A stretch of DNA of 62,812 nucleotides from Bryobacterales bacterium (GTDB taxonomy: Bacteria; Acidobacteriota; Terriglobia; Bryobacterales; UBA6623): assembly GCA_022824585.1 (NCBI GenBank), contig JAJDZN010000324.1, positions 1 to 62,812 on the forward strand, in the 5' to 3' direction. Below are positions 45,117 to 54,400 of the stretch, piece after piece. The notes under the pieces were generated by a model. That model saw nothing but the letters and a program-made list of their open reading frames with translations, ran no database searches and was not told the origin of the DNA. Position 1 is the stretch's first letter; each line of letters opens with the position of its first letter. The position numbers and the translations under genes were made by a program.

Positions 45117-48100
45117 TCAGAAGTGCAGTTTGATGCCGAACTGGAGAATCCGGGGAGCGTGCGCCGTGGAAGACACGCGACCGGCCCCCGGCCGGCCCAC
45201 CAGCGTTCCCGGTGCCGCCCAGTCGATATGGTTGAACACGTTGAACGCCTCCAGCCGGATCTCCAGCCTCCTACGGTCCGCGAGCGGCACGATCTTGAAC
45301 AGCGAGAAGTCCGCATTGAACACCGGGTCGCTGCTCAGTACATTCCTGCCGAAGTTGCCGTATGCCAGGCTCGGCACATCGAACGCTGCCGGATTGAAGA
45401 ACTGCTCGGTCGTCGGGCTCGCTAGCCGCGGATCGCCAACCAAGTTCGGCCGGGCGTAGTTCCACCACGCTACCGCGTTGCCGATGTTCGCCACGTCCCC
45501 GGGCACTTCCAGGTTGTACGGTTGCCCGGACCGCCATTGCAGGATTAGATTGGTTTGCCAATCGCCCAGCAACCATGCCGCCGGGCCCGTGCTCAAGAGC
45601 CGCTTGCCCTTTCCCAGCGGCAGCTCGTACACCGAGTAGAAGCTCAGGAAATGCGGGATGTTGTAGCTCGACACGCTCCGGTTCGACGCCGGATCGTGAT
45701 AGTTCTGGGCCGCGGAGCTGCCGCCGGGCCCGTTCTCGGCCGCGAACCAGCCGCTCGACCCGTTGTCCATCGACTTCGACCACGTGTACGACAGCAGCAT
45801 CTGGAAGCCTTCGGCGAAGCGCCTGCGGGCCTTCAGTTGCAGCGCGTGGTAGCTCGATTCACCGATGCTCCGGCTGTAGAAGGTCCCCCCGCCGGCCTGC
45901 GGAAACGGCCGCCGCGCGTTCACCTCGTCTGGCGTACCGGGCCCTGGGGTCGTCGCGCTGTTGCCCAGCCCCGCGTATTCGCCGCGCCGGTTCACGCTTC
46001 CCACGTACGCCACCGAAGCCATCATCTGGTCCGTCATCTGCCGCTGCAGTTCCGCGTGCCACTGGTGCGACAGAGCGTTCTTACGCGCTGGGTCGTTGCT
46101 CCATGTGTCAAGCACCCAGGGACTCGCCGCGGGCAAGGTAGCCGGGAAGTTGCCCTCTAGGTCGGAAATGAACTGCGCGGTATCTCCCAAGTCGTTGGCC
46201 TTGCCACTGAAGCCGGTCGAGACCGGCCAGGTGTTGATGTTGTGCTGCGTGTACTGGCTGTTGCTGGTCAGCGCGTCCCAGTACAACCCGTACCCGCCCC
46301 GCAAGACCGTGCTGTCGTCGACACGGTAGGCCACGCCGACGCGAGGCCCCCAGTTGTCCCGGACCGGGTTGGGCAGAAAGTTGGTCGGGTTCGCCAGCAC
46401 GATGCGGTCTCGGTGGGGCACGTCGTCGGGAATGCACGGCGCCCGGCCGGTCTGGCTACAGTCGCCGGGCATCGACGCCGCCCCGACCAGCCACGCCTGC
46501 CGGTCGATGTCGATGCCGCCCATCATCCCGTCGTTGAGGATCGTGGCGGGCTGGCTGTAGTCGAATCGCACGCCGTAGTTCAGTGTCAGTCGCGGGCTGG
46601 CGCGCCACTCGTCCTGCACGTATGCGGAGTAGGTAGGGACCCGGAAGTGGATCGTGCCGTCGTCGGGCAAGAAACCTTCGAAACTCGATGGAAGGCCGAG
46701 CAGCGCCGAGGCCAGCGAAGCGCCTGTGACACCAGGATTCTGAGGATCTCCCGTCACTTGGTCGCCGAAGCGAAAGACCTGGAAGGTATTGCCCTGCAGC
46801 CGCTCAACGGCCATCCACTGGCCGCCGAACTTGAGCGTGTGGCCACCTCGCACCACTGTGAGGTCGCCGGCGAGATTGAAGGTCGGGTTCTCCCTCGGAG
46901 CGGCACCCCGAAATCCTGAGGTCCCCCAGGGGTTGGTCAAGGCGATCTGCAGTCCTGCGAACCTCTCCGCATCCTGAAACCCTAGCTGGGCCAACCCCGC
47001 CACACCGGACACGTGGTCCTGGATCGAGGATATGTCCCGTCGCGCGAGACCTCCCCGAACGCTGAGAATGACTGTGGGCGCGAACGTGTGGATCCATCCG
47101 CCCCCCGCGTTGTGGGACCGCGTCTGGGCTCCCGTGACGAGCTTCTGCCCCCGTGGCGTCGTCGAATCGCGGCTCAGGTACGTCCAGCGGCCGAACACGC
47201 TGTCCGTCGGCGAGAGCAGATGGTCGATCTTCACCTGGAAAGTGCCAGCGTCGTCCGCTGACGAGACACTGTTGATGAAGTTGAATACGGGATCAGTCAG
47301 ATTGGGGCGCTCCTCGAATGTGTCGAAGAAGCCCGTCATTTGGCTGGACAGCAACTGCTGGGGGATGCGATTCCCGGGAAACTGCTCGCGGTGGTGGTTG
47401 CCGTCCTCGTCCAAGCGGGTCGTGAACGGATCGAAGATCGGTTGGCCGATGATCGAGTTGGAAAAGTCACCCGCCAGTTCGTCAGACGTGGGTACCCGCC
47501 CCTGCGACTGGGTTGGCTTGCGGTAGCGCCAGGCTTCATACCCCCCCGAGAAGAAAGTCCTGTTGCGGACGACGGGACCGCCATAGGTCACTCCGAACTG
47601 GTTCTGCCGGAACGGTGCCGGCCCGTCGCTGGTGGCGTCGGTGAAGGGATCACGCGCGTCGAACCTGTCGTTGCGAACAAACCAGAATGCGGAACCGCGA
47701 AACTCGTTGGTGCCTGACTTCGACACCAAGTTCACGACGCCACCCATCACCCCGCCCCACTCCACCTTGTCGTTGTGAGACTGGACCTTGAATTCCTGGA
47801 TCAGGTCGACGTTGGGTAGCGTCGCGTAGCCGTGACTTCGGAAATCCATGTTGATGATGCCATCTTGGTAGATGATGAACGAGCGATTTTGCTGCCCGTT
47901 GAACGAGGGCTTGACAAAGGTAGAGCCTGGCACTCCGGTATTGGCGCCGTCGTGGCTGTCAATAGTGGAGCCCTGAGCGGTGCTCACCGGCGTTGCCCCA
48001 GGAGTGAGGGTCATCAGCTGAGTGAAGTTCCGGCCGTTGAGCGGGAGATCCCTGACGGCAGCCTCGCTGATGACTTCGCCGAGTTCTGCGCTCGACTGCT

Positions 48101-48500
48101 GCACCATCTCGGCACCGGCGACAACTTCGACGGTTTCCGTCACGACTCCGATTTCGAGCGTGACAGCCTTGGTGACCGTCTGGTTGACTTCGATCGGGAA
48201 CTCGGGCACTGCGGCGGTCTTAAAGCCAGCAGCGGCCACTTGGATTGCGTAGAGTCCGGGCTGCAGGTTCCGGAAGACAAAGAAACCGCGCTCGTCGGAC
48301 TCGAGAGAGGTCTCAATTCCGGTCCCGAGGTTTGTGAGCGTCACGTCCGAGCCAGGCACGGCCGCCCCAACAGGGTCGACAACCGAGCCATGCACTTGGC
48401 CCGTGGCGGTCTGCCCCGGCAGGTCGATCGCGCCCGGCACCACGACCGCTGCCGCCACCAAAATGATTCGAATCCAATGCGCCTGCGCGCCGCGTGCCAT
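45117..48500 (-). CDS. TonB-dependent Oar-like receptor 2
   Basis: A 1,127-residue outer-membrane receptor. The signal peptide covers residues 1-22. A carboxypeptidase-regulatory sandwich ('QVHGSVVDPVGAAVPG') and a plug ('VRDLPLNGRNFTQLMTLTPG') precede a barrel ending in 'QFGIKLHF'. It is closely similar to receptor 1 over most of its length, differing chiefly in the N-terminal 200 residues. ATG 48500 follows a GGAGG site. It is the first gene of the minus-strand run. A spacer of about 120 bp separates it from the methyltransferase-like gene, so cotranscription is possible but unproven. Confidence 0.92.
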   Translation of the reverse strand: MARGAQAHWIRIILVAAAVVVPGAIDLPGQTATGQVHGSVVDPVGAAVPGSDVTLTNLGTGIETSLESDERGFFVFRNLQPGLYAIQVAAAGFKTAAVPEFPIEVNQTVTKAVTLEIGVVTETVEVVAGAEMVQQSSAELGEVISEAAVRDLPLNGRNFTQLMTLTPGATPVSTAQGSTIDSHDGANTGVPGSTFVKPSFNGQQNRSFIIYQDGIINMDFRSHGYATLPNVDLIQEFKVQSHNDKVEWGGVMGGVVNLVSKSGTNEFRGSAFWFVRNDRFDARDPFTDATSDGPAPFRQNQFGVTYGGPVVRNRTFFSGGYEAWRYRKPTQSQGRVPTSDELAGDFSNSIIGQPIFDPFTTRLDEDGNHHREQFPGNRIPQQLLSSQMTGFFDTFEERPNLTDPVFNFINSVSSADDAGTFQVKIDHLLSPTDSVFGRWTYLSRDSTTPRGQKLVTGAQTRSHNAGGGWIHTFAPTVILSVRGGLARRDISSIQDHVSGVAGLAQLGFQDAERFAGLQIALTNPWGTSGFRGAAPRENPTFNLAGDLTVVRGGHTLKFGGQWMAVERLQGNTFQVFRFGDQVTGDPQNPGVTGASLASALLGLPSSFEGFLPDDGTIHFRVPTYSAYVQDEWRASPRLTLNYGVRFDYSQPATILNDGMMGGIDIDRQAWLVGAASMPGDCSQTGRAPCIPDDVPHRDRIVLANPTNFLPNPVRDNWGPRVGVAYRVDDSTVLRGGYGLYWDALTSNSQYTQHNINTWPVSTGFSGKANDLGDTAQFISDLEGNFPATLPAASPWVLDTWSNDPARKNALSHQWHAELQRQMTDQMMASVAYVGSVNRRGEYAGLGNSATTPGPGTPDEVNARRPFPQAGGGTFYSRSIGESSYHALQLKARRRFAEGFQMLLSYTWSKSMDNGSSGWFAAENGPGGSSAAQNYHDPASNRSVSSYNIPHFLSFYSVYELPLGKGKRLLSTGPAAWLLGDWQTNLILQWRSGQPYNLEVPGDVANIGNAVAWWNYARPNLVGDPRLASPTTEQFFNPAAFDVPSLAYGNFGRNVLSSDPVFNADFSLFKIVPLADRRRLEIRLEAFNVFNHIDWAAPGTLVGRPGAGRVSSTAHAPRILQFGIKLHF

Positions 48501-48870
48501 GTTCACGATTCCAACCTCCTCGACTCCGTCTCTCAAATTGCGGGACCGCTGGGAAAGGGCCCTGCAATGAGTTAGTGCCGACAGAGATCCCGTTTAGTGA
48601 CAAATGAGCCAAGAAAATCCAACCTGGCGGGGCCGCCGGTGCCCGTTCTTAACGGCACAGGCTCTTGGCGTCCCCAGGGTCACGGCGCCTGCTGCCGCTC
48701 GAAGCTCCTTGGTGTCCAGACGTCACAGCCCGTGCTCCGACCCGCCGTTGGCTTGAAACGGCTCGGTGTTGGTAACGTTGAGCGGACGACATGACGTGGG
48801 TCGGGCCGGCGCGAGAGTCCCATCAGCCCGCATCTCAGATCAGAGCGACTCCCCCCGGCTGCCAGGCCTA
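48501..48870. other. Intergenic region upstream of TonB receptor 2
   Basis: About 370 bp. It should carry the promoter of receptor 2, but no confident consensus was found. No gene-like frame was recognised. Confidence 0.45.
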
Positions 48871-49558
48871 GACCGAGGCCAAGTGGGAACGCGCTTGTCG
48901 CGGAGACCTGGAATCTGCACGATGTCCGTGGGGCGACGACGACGCCGATGCGAGCAAAACACACTATGACTCGGTAAAGGGGCCCAAGGCAGTCTGCCGC
49001 TATCCCAAGAACGGTTTCGGGTTGTGCGACATGGCGGGCAACGCGTGGGAATGGGTGGCGGATCTCTATGAGAAGGACTACTACAGCCAATCGCCGGCCG
49101 AGAACCCTACCGGGCCTGCTGATGGCAGGTACCGGATGTTGTGCGGCGGATCCTGGGCTGACGTGCCGAAGTTCCTGACCTGTGCGCAGCGAAGCTATGC
49201 ACGTCCGGAAGAGCGGAGCCCGAATATTGGGTTTCGTTGCGTGCGCGCTGCAAACTTGAACCATTGGACGTCGTCAATCGCCAGAATCCCTGTGCCGCGC
49301 CCACTGCGTTGCCGGCCACAGCTTGGCAGCCCCGGTCCATGCTGGGCGATTTCGCGCCTTGACGACCGGACTCGGTCTCGCCGGGCGCAGCGGCTCCACT
49401 CCAACAGCCTGCGGTCAGATCGAAAGAACCGCAGATCTTGTGAACGCTACGACATGGGCGACGGTTCCACGACGGCCAAAGGATGTCTCGTTCGACGGAT
49501 GCCGCGCCAGCGTGGCCGATCCACCACGCTTAGAAATGCAGCTTCATGCCGAATTGCG
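48871..49558 (+). repeat. Truncated duplicate of the SUMF1/TonB junction
   Basis: Matches 35999-36749 from the middle of the SUMF1 gene to the last codons of TonB receptor 1, with many substitutions. The left end breaks off abruptly inside the SUMF1 gene. The right end breaks off after the receptor stop context 'gcagcttcatgccgaattgc'. Confidence 0.85.
48872..49256 (+). pseudogene. SUMF1 C-terminal fragment
   Basis: Encodes the last third of the SUMF1 protein at 35619 in one open frame ('TEAKWERACRGD', 'FGLCDMAGNAWEW', 'RYRMLCGGSW', 'SPNIGFRCVR'), without start codon or signal peptide. The stop codon of the parent has mutated (TAG to TTG), so the frame runs on to 49588. An in-frame TAG precedes it at 48869-48871. 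It is most likely a dead remnant of a duplication. Confidence 0.85.
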
Positions 49559-49633
49559 AATGGCGGTGCCGGCGGGCCAACATGCTGAGCGGGGACGAGC
49601 GAGAGCTGATCGGGCGGGCACTCGCACTATCGT
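49257..49633. other. Duplicated spacer and TonB 3'-end remnant
   Basis: Most of this stretch (to 49558) is the drifted copy of 36387-36749. The remainder is unassigned spacer before the mazE operator. No separate gene was seen. Confidence 0.55.
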
Positions 49634-49664
49634 CCTAGGGGATATACAATATAGATTCCCTAGG
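49634..49664 (+). promoter_or_regulatory. Palindromic operator of mazEF
   Basis: Perfect 7-bp inverted repeat CCTAGGG (49634-49640) and CCCTAGG (49658-49664) with a 17-base AT-rich centre. The right arm overlaps the ribosome-binding site AGGAGGTGA (49662-49670) of mazE. The position fits autorepression by the MazE/MazF complex and would also block ribosome loading if the RNA folded. Confidence 0.65.
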
Positions 49665-49674
49665 AGGTGACGTC

Positions 49675-49914
49675 ATGGGCGCAAGCATGCGGATCGGCAA
49701 GTGGGGTAGCAGCCTCGCGGTTCGTATTCCGAAGGCCATCGCCGAACAGTGGGACGTTTCGGAAGGCTCGCACATCGAGATGGCGTCCCAAGGCGATCAG
49801 GTCATAATGCGCAAGCAGACCTACAACCTAGCCGACTTGTTGGCCGATGTGACGTCAGACAATCTGCACCAGGAGCAAGACTTCGGCGAGAGCCGCGGCA
49901 GAGAGCAGTGGTAG
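49675..49914 (+). CDS. mazE: MazE-type antitoxin
   Basis: A 79-residue AbrB/SpoVT-fold antitoxin. 'RIGKWGSSLAVRIPKAIAEQW' is the diagnostic MazE DNA-binding loop, and an acidic C-terminal tail follows for toxin binding. ATG 49675 follows a near-perfect ribosome-binding site AGGAGGTGA. It overlaps the toxin gene start by seven bases (GTG 49908), giving coupled translation. Confidence 0.92.
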   Translation: MGASMRIGKWGSSLAVRIPKAIAEQWDVSEGSHIEMASQGDQVIMRKQTYNLADLLADVTSDNLHQEQDFGESRGREQW

Positions 49915-50270
49915 AGCAACCCTATGTGCCAGACACTGGTCATATAGTCTGGCTCGACTTCTCCCCACAAGCCGGACATGAGCAGTCCGGGCACCGTCCT
50001 GCCTTGGCTCTAAGTCCGTGCAACTACAACGAAGTCACAAGCTTGGCACTCTTTTGCCCGATCACGTCCGCGGTGAAGGGCTACCCGTTCGAGGTGTTGC
50101 TTCCCCGGTCTGGCCCGGTTTCCGGGGTGGTCCTTGCCGACCAAGTAAGGAGCCTAGACTGGCGCGCCCGCCGGGCGCGATTCTCGGGTCGAGCCCCGGC
50201 ACAGCTGGTTCGCGAAGTCAAGGAAAAGATCGAAGTCCTGCTAGGGCGAGACCCGCTGTCCAAGATCTGA
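49908..50270 (+). CDS. mazF: MazF-type endoribonuclease toxin
   Basis: A 120-residue PemK/MazF toxin that cleaves mRNA at specific short sequences. 'GHIVWLDFSPQAGHEQSGHRPA' is the classic start, followed by 'SLALFCPITS' and 'VVLADQVRSLDWRARR' with the conserved Arg/Thr/Ser catalytic setting. The start is GTG 49908, inside the end of mazE. Length is normal. Confidence 0.92.
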   Translation: MVEQPYVPDTGHIVWLDFSPQAGHEQSGHRPALALSPCNYNEVTSLALFCPITSAVKGYPFEVLLPRSGPVSGVVLADQVRSLDWRARRARFSGRAPAQLVREVKEKIEVLLGRDPLSKI

Positions 50271-50536
50271 CCGCGCAGCGAAGGGACAGACTGTCGAGAA
50301 GCCAGGATAAGAACCCAAGGAATATTGCTGCTACAGCGCCTCGTCACGTCCGGCGAACCGCACTTGACGATGCATGTTCGGCCCGCAGAGATTGTGACGC
50401 ACCCGCGAAGTGGCCTGCGTCCCGGCAGTCTCGCGACGCTAGGATGCAGGGCGGGCCGAACGAGGAGCGTCATCGCTTCACTCCTACTGCGTCGGAAAGG
50501 CGGAATCAAGTCGTCTCGGTCATCCCGTCCGTGAGG

Positions 50537-50809
50537 TCAGCAATTCTCCCACGGTTCATTCATGAACTGCAACGGCGACAGGGCCCGTTCCTCGTTCGAC
50601 CCTCCCTCCGGCGTGAACTGGATTCCGTATTCCTTGCAGACCCGCTCGCATGGCAGATTCACGTACTCTAACAGCGACTGAGTCTCCGCGAAGATATCCT
50701 TATCCCACAGGGCTTGAATGATGCTGGATGCACTGGGTCCTTCGAAGTCCTCGTACTGGTTGAAGAGGGCATGCCCCTCGAAATCACGCTCGTAGATTCG
50801 CAATCTCAT
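50537..50809 (-). CDS. Small hypothetical protein
   Basis: A 90-residue acidic protein with ordinary amino-acid composition, such as 'YERDFEGHALFNQYEDFEG'. ATG 50809 has only a weak ribosome-binding site. I do not recognise a family. It is an isolated gene between mazF and the DUF3604 protein. Confidence 0.5.
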   Translation of the reverse strand: MRLRIYERDFEGHALFNQYEDFEGPSASSIIQALWDKDIFAETQSLLEYVNLPCERVCKEYGIQFTPEGGSNEERALSPLQFMNEPWENC

Positions 50810-50911
50810 ATTCCCATCCAGCCGTTCTTCTTCTCGATGCTACTCAACCCGGAGAGCGCGTAGAGATCTCTCGCGACCCGAGCGCCTTGGGCCGAGAGCT
50901 GAGGCACTACC

Positions 50912-53767
50912 CTACTGATCGTTTGTCACCCAGATCGGCGACGACCACGCGAGTTGGCCGTCCACCTGCTGCACCCTGACGTAGTAGTAGTTCTCGCCGG
51001 GGCTCGGCTCGGCGTCGGTGAATTCGAACGACACTTCTTGCCCGAGGTTGTGGCGCGTGTGCACGAACTCCTGGTTCTTGATGATGTCAATCTGGCGGAT
51101 CGGCAGCGTACCTAGCACGCGCACCCATAGGCGGAATGCACCCGTTACGCTGACGATGTCGCCTTGCAGGTGCTCGCGGTCCCCCGCGCGCAGGCGGTAG
51201 TCCAGCACGATGTTGTCCGTGGCGCCGTAGGAGTGGCGCATCCGCATGGCGTCAAGCAGCCCCTCACGGCTTGGGTCTTCTGAGATGGTGCAGGCATAGG
51301 AAATGTGCGTCGAAACATGGTCCGAAGCGGCTTGCACGCCCAGCTTGTAGCCCTTTGCCCAAGCGTTCCAGACGAACCCAGCAGGTCGGAAGCCGCCCGG
51401 TGCGGAGGTCGGATTGCCGCTGTACGCCGATCGCGGCGCCCCTTCGTATTCGGCTGACACACGATCTCCTTGGTAGATCTCCACCAACGGCTCGACCTCG
51501 GGATCGTTGTCCCGCCAGTCGGTCCCCATGTTTGTGGCCGAAGTGTGCGAGATCGCGATGCCGTCATTCTGCTTCAAATACTCGTACAGATCCTTGGTGC
51601 CGACCGGTTCCGGATTCTTGAACCGCTCCGTCACCGCCTCAGACGAGAACGGGAAAGGTCGACCCCATTCTTCGCGTGAGATGCGGAACGGACGCACGCC
51701 GCGCTTCGCAAAGATGATGTTGCGATGGCCGTGCGGGTACGGGATGCTGCGCTCGTACGCGAATAGCGGGACGAAGCGGCCCGGCACGTGAAAGTTGTCC
51801 GCAAACTGCTGCAGCAGGAAATCGTGGTATTCCACGTCTGGCCCGCCGAGATAGTTGTGCTCGGAATTGGCGTAGTAGTCCAAGCTCGCCGCGTCTATGG
51901 CGTAACGATACGCCTGCAGCAACGAGCCGTCGTTGTAACCGTCCATTGAGAACTCGGTGTGCCGGTGGGTATCGCCGCGATAGATCTTGTAGGTCTTGCC
52001 TTCGGACTTGATCTCGTAGCTGCGAATCCGCTCTAGGTCTTCGCTCTCGTTCGGGTGCAGCGGGTAAACCGTGATCTCCGGCTGCACCCTTGGTCGCAGC
52101 CCCTCGCTTCCTTGGCGGCCGGTCGCGGGTATGCGCCCCACATAGATGTCCGCTCGCTCGGCAAGCATCTCCGTCCAATCCCTGTGGTCCGTCGGCCAAG
52201 CCGCCACGATTGCTCCGTCTGCAGCCGTGGCGAAACCACTGCGCACATCCATGCGCCCGGTGCTATGAGGGAAGTAGACCGGCCGGCCCCACCTGCCGCC
52301 GCTATAGGGGACCCCCCACAACTCCCACAAGGCCCAAAAGTTGTACATGTCCGAGATGATGTCCTTCATGCGCGGGTTGCGGCGGCGGAAAAACACCCAT
52401 ACCCCTCCGTTGCCATCGGCTTGGATGGTGGGCGAGTCACTGCGGTCTCCCTCGAAACCGTCAGGCAGCGCGTCATCGAGGAGGACCGATGCTTCCATCC
52501 ACTTTTCGCCGTCGAGTACGGCTACGGGCATGCGACGCCATTCGTACAGGCGGGTGCCCTCGTATTCGATACCGAAGCCGTCGTCCTTGCCCCATTGCGT
52601 GCCGCTCTCGCTCCAGGTCGCCCACAAGCGATCGTCGGCATCGCACGCGATCGTGACGTGGGCCTCGAACCGTGGCGTATCCGCGAGCGGACGGACGGCT
52701 TCCCACGCAGCGCCATCGTGGCGGCGGGTCAAGATGTCATAGTTCCCTTTGTCGTAGGTGTCCCAAGCGACGTAGACCTGCCCCTGGTTATCGGCGGCGA
52801 TCGCTGGCTCCCAGTCGTTCGCTGCGGATGTCGAGACCCGCTGCTCGGCTGACCACTTCTCGCCATCGTGGCGGCGCGCCAAGATGTCCGACTGGCCGTC
52901 GCGAAAACCCTGCCAGACGACCCACAGGTCTCCATCAGAGGTAGCTGCGACGTTGTGATACAGATCTGGCTGAGGCGCGTCGCTGAGCCGCTCGACCTCC
53001 GACCACTTGCCTTCGCCATAGTTCCGTGCGTAAAGGTCTCGGTTGCCCTCGACTTGGTCGGACCACACTACCCAGATTCGGCCAGCGCCATCGCGGGCAA
53101 CCTTGGCTAGGAAGACGTCCCCGGGCTTCTCAGTGACCGTCTGCACCTCGCCCCAAGCGGCGCCATCGTAGTGCCGTAGCTTGACTTCGTTGGCCCAGTC
53201 CTTGAATGCCACCCAGACCACCCAAAGCTGACCGTCCGGTCCGGCGGTGACGGAAGCGAAGTCGTTCTCGTGCTCAGCGCCGGAGACCTTCTGCGCAGAG
53301 ACGGTCCTAGTGACGACCACCCTGCCACCCAGAAACCGCCGGGGCTGCCCGGGCGTTAAGTTGCGGGAGTCGACGCGAAAGCTGCCTTGGTCTGTCTGAA
53401 AGGCGACACGCGCCCTGCCCCGGCTGCGGACGTCGACGATCAGGCCGGAGTTGAAGATATTGACCGGCTCGCCATCGACCGGCTGGGGTTTGGGAGCTGG
53501 ATACCAGAAGTTCGGTCCCTGCCAAGTCGCTAGTTCCCAAGAGTTGCCGTTGATCCTGTCCTCGTGACGCGGCCGCAGACTGGAGAGCCCCTCGAGCTCT
53601 CCACCCGAGACTGTAAGGCTGCCGTTCCAAGAGGTCGACTCGGCATCGCCAATGCCGAACTCCACGCGTAGCGAGAATAGGCCGGGATCGCTGAACCGTT
53701 CTTCAGCCGCGAGCCCGCAGCAGGCAAAGATGAGCAACCAGGCCAATCGAAGGCGGACAGTCGGCAT
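50912..53767 (-). CDS. Secreted beta-propeller plus DUF3604 (PHP-type) protein
   Basis: A 951-residue exported protein. The signal peptide covers residues 1-20 ('LAWLLIFACCGLA'). A propeller of at least six repeated blades follows (about 180-550, e.g. 'DGQLWVVWVAFKDWANEVKL', 'GRIWVVWSDQVEGNRDLYAR'). The C-terminal DUF3604 domain (about 590-900) has PHP-like metal motifs 'YRGDTHRHTEFSMDGY', 'YANSEHNYLGG' and 'GHRNIIF'. It would bind and cleave a phosphoester or polymer outside the cell. ATG 53767 is preferred to 53809 because it starts the signal peptide. Confidence 0.85.
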   Translation of the reverse strand: MPTVRLRLAWLLIFACCGLAAEERFSDPGLFSLRVEFGIGDAESTSWNGSLTVSGGELEGLSSLRPRHEDRINGNSWELATWQGPNFWYPAPKPQPVDGEPVNIFNSGLIVDVRSRGRARVAFQTDQGSFRVDSRNLTPGQPRRFLGGRVVVTRTVSAQKVSGAEHENDFASVTAGPDGQLWVVWVAFKDWANEVKLRHYDGAAWGEVQTVTEKPGDVFLAKVARDGAGRIWVVWSDQVEGNRDLYARNYGEGKWSEVERLSDAPQPDLYHNVAATSDGDLWVVWQGFRDGQSDILARRHDGEKWSAEQRVSTSAANDWEPAIAADNQGQVYVAWDTYDKGNYDILTRRHDGAAWEAVRPLADTPRFEAHVTIACDADDRLWATWSESGTQWGKDDGFGIEYEGTRLYEWRRMPVAVLDGEKWMEASVLLDDALPDGFEGDRSDSPTIQADGNGGVWVFFRRRNPRMKDIISDMYNFWALWELWGVPYSGGRWGRPVYFPHSTGRMDVRSGFATAADGAIVAAWPTDHRDWTEMLAERADIYVGRIPATGRQGSEGLRPRVQPEITVYPLHPNESEDLERIRSYEIKSEGKTYKIYRGDTHRHTEFSMDGYNDGSLLQAYRYAIDAASLDYYANSEHNYLGGPDVEYHDFLLQQFADNFHVPGRFVPLFAYERSIPYPHGHRNIIFAKRGVRPFRISREEWGRPFPFSSEAVTERFKNPEPVGTKDLYEYLKQNDGIAISHTSATNMGTDWRDNDPEVEPLVEIYQGDRVSAEYEGAPRSAYSGNPTSAPGGFRPAGFVWNAWAKGYKLGVQAASDHVSTHISYACTISEDPSREGLLDAMRMRHSYGATDNIVLDYRLRAGDREHLQGDIVSVTGAFRLWVRVLGTLPIRQIDIIKNQEFVHTRHNLGQEVSFEFTDAEPSPGENYYYVRVQQVDGQLAWSSPIWVTNDQ

Positions 53768-53857
53768 GTGGGCAAGGATAGCACCGCGGCAATCCCCGGA
53801 TCCCCTCATTTCCGTGTGGCCAAGGACGACGCTCGGTTCAGGATCGCAGCCGCTCCG

Positions 53858-54400
53858 TCAGGCATTTCCGTCTTCTGGGGTGGTCCTTCTGAACTCGTAC
53901 ACAAGGCTGACCGTACCGGTCTTCTCATAGAGCTTGTGCTCCTTTAGCTCGAGCGAAATTCGCGTGGCCGGCCCGGCGATAAGCGGAACACCCGCCCCGA
54001 GCAATACCGGTACGATCGCGACTTCCACGGTGTCGACGAGGCCCTCCTCGGCAAGGCTGCGAAACAGCAGGCCCCCGCCGAACAGCCAGATGTCCTTGCC
54101 CTCTTCCTCGCGAAGCGACTGCACCACGTCTTTCCAGTTCTCGCCGATGATCGGTACGTTCTTGTAGTCGCTCTGACGCAGCGTCCGCGAAAAGACGTAC
54201 GTTCGAATGCCGGACGATGCGGGGGAAACCTGTGAACCGGTCACCTCGAACGTCTTGCGGCCGAGCAGGTAAGTATCGAATTGCTCGGACATGGCCTGGA
54301 AGTCGAAGTCAGGATCCATGACGATCCAGTCGTACTCGCCGCCAGGTCCCGCGATGTATCCGTCCAGGCTCATGGCGCAGCTATAGCGAACCTTCCGCAT
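53858..54400 (-). CDS. Dihydrofolate-reductase-like (RibD C-terminal type) reductase
   Basis: A 180-residue protein of the DHFR/RibD C-terminal fold. It has 'YSCAMSLDGYIAGPGGEYDW' at the N-terminus, 'YLLGRKTFEV' and 'IWLFGGGLLFRSL' (NADPH-binding GG). It is a deaminase-reductase-like family found widely. Whether it reduces folate, riboflavin precursors or another substrate is open. Stand-alone gene. Confidence 0.88.
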   Translation of the reverse strand: MRKVRYSCAMSLDGYIAGPGGEYDWIVMDPDFDFQAMSEQFDTYLLGRKTFEVTGSQVSPASSGIRTYVFSRTLRQSDYKNVPIIGENWKDVVQSLREEEGKDIWLFGGGLLFRSLAEEGLVDTVEVAIVPVLLGAGVPLIAGPATRISLELKEHKLYEKTGTVSLVYEFRRTTPEDGNA

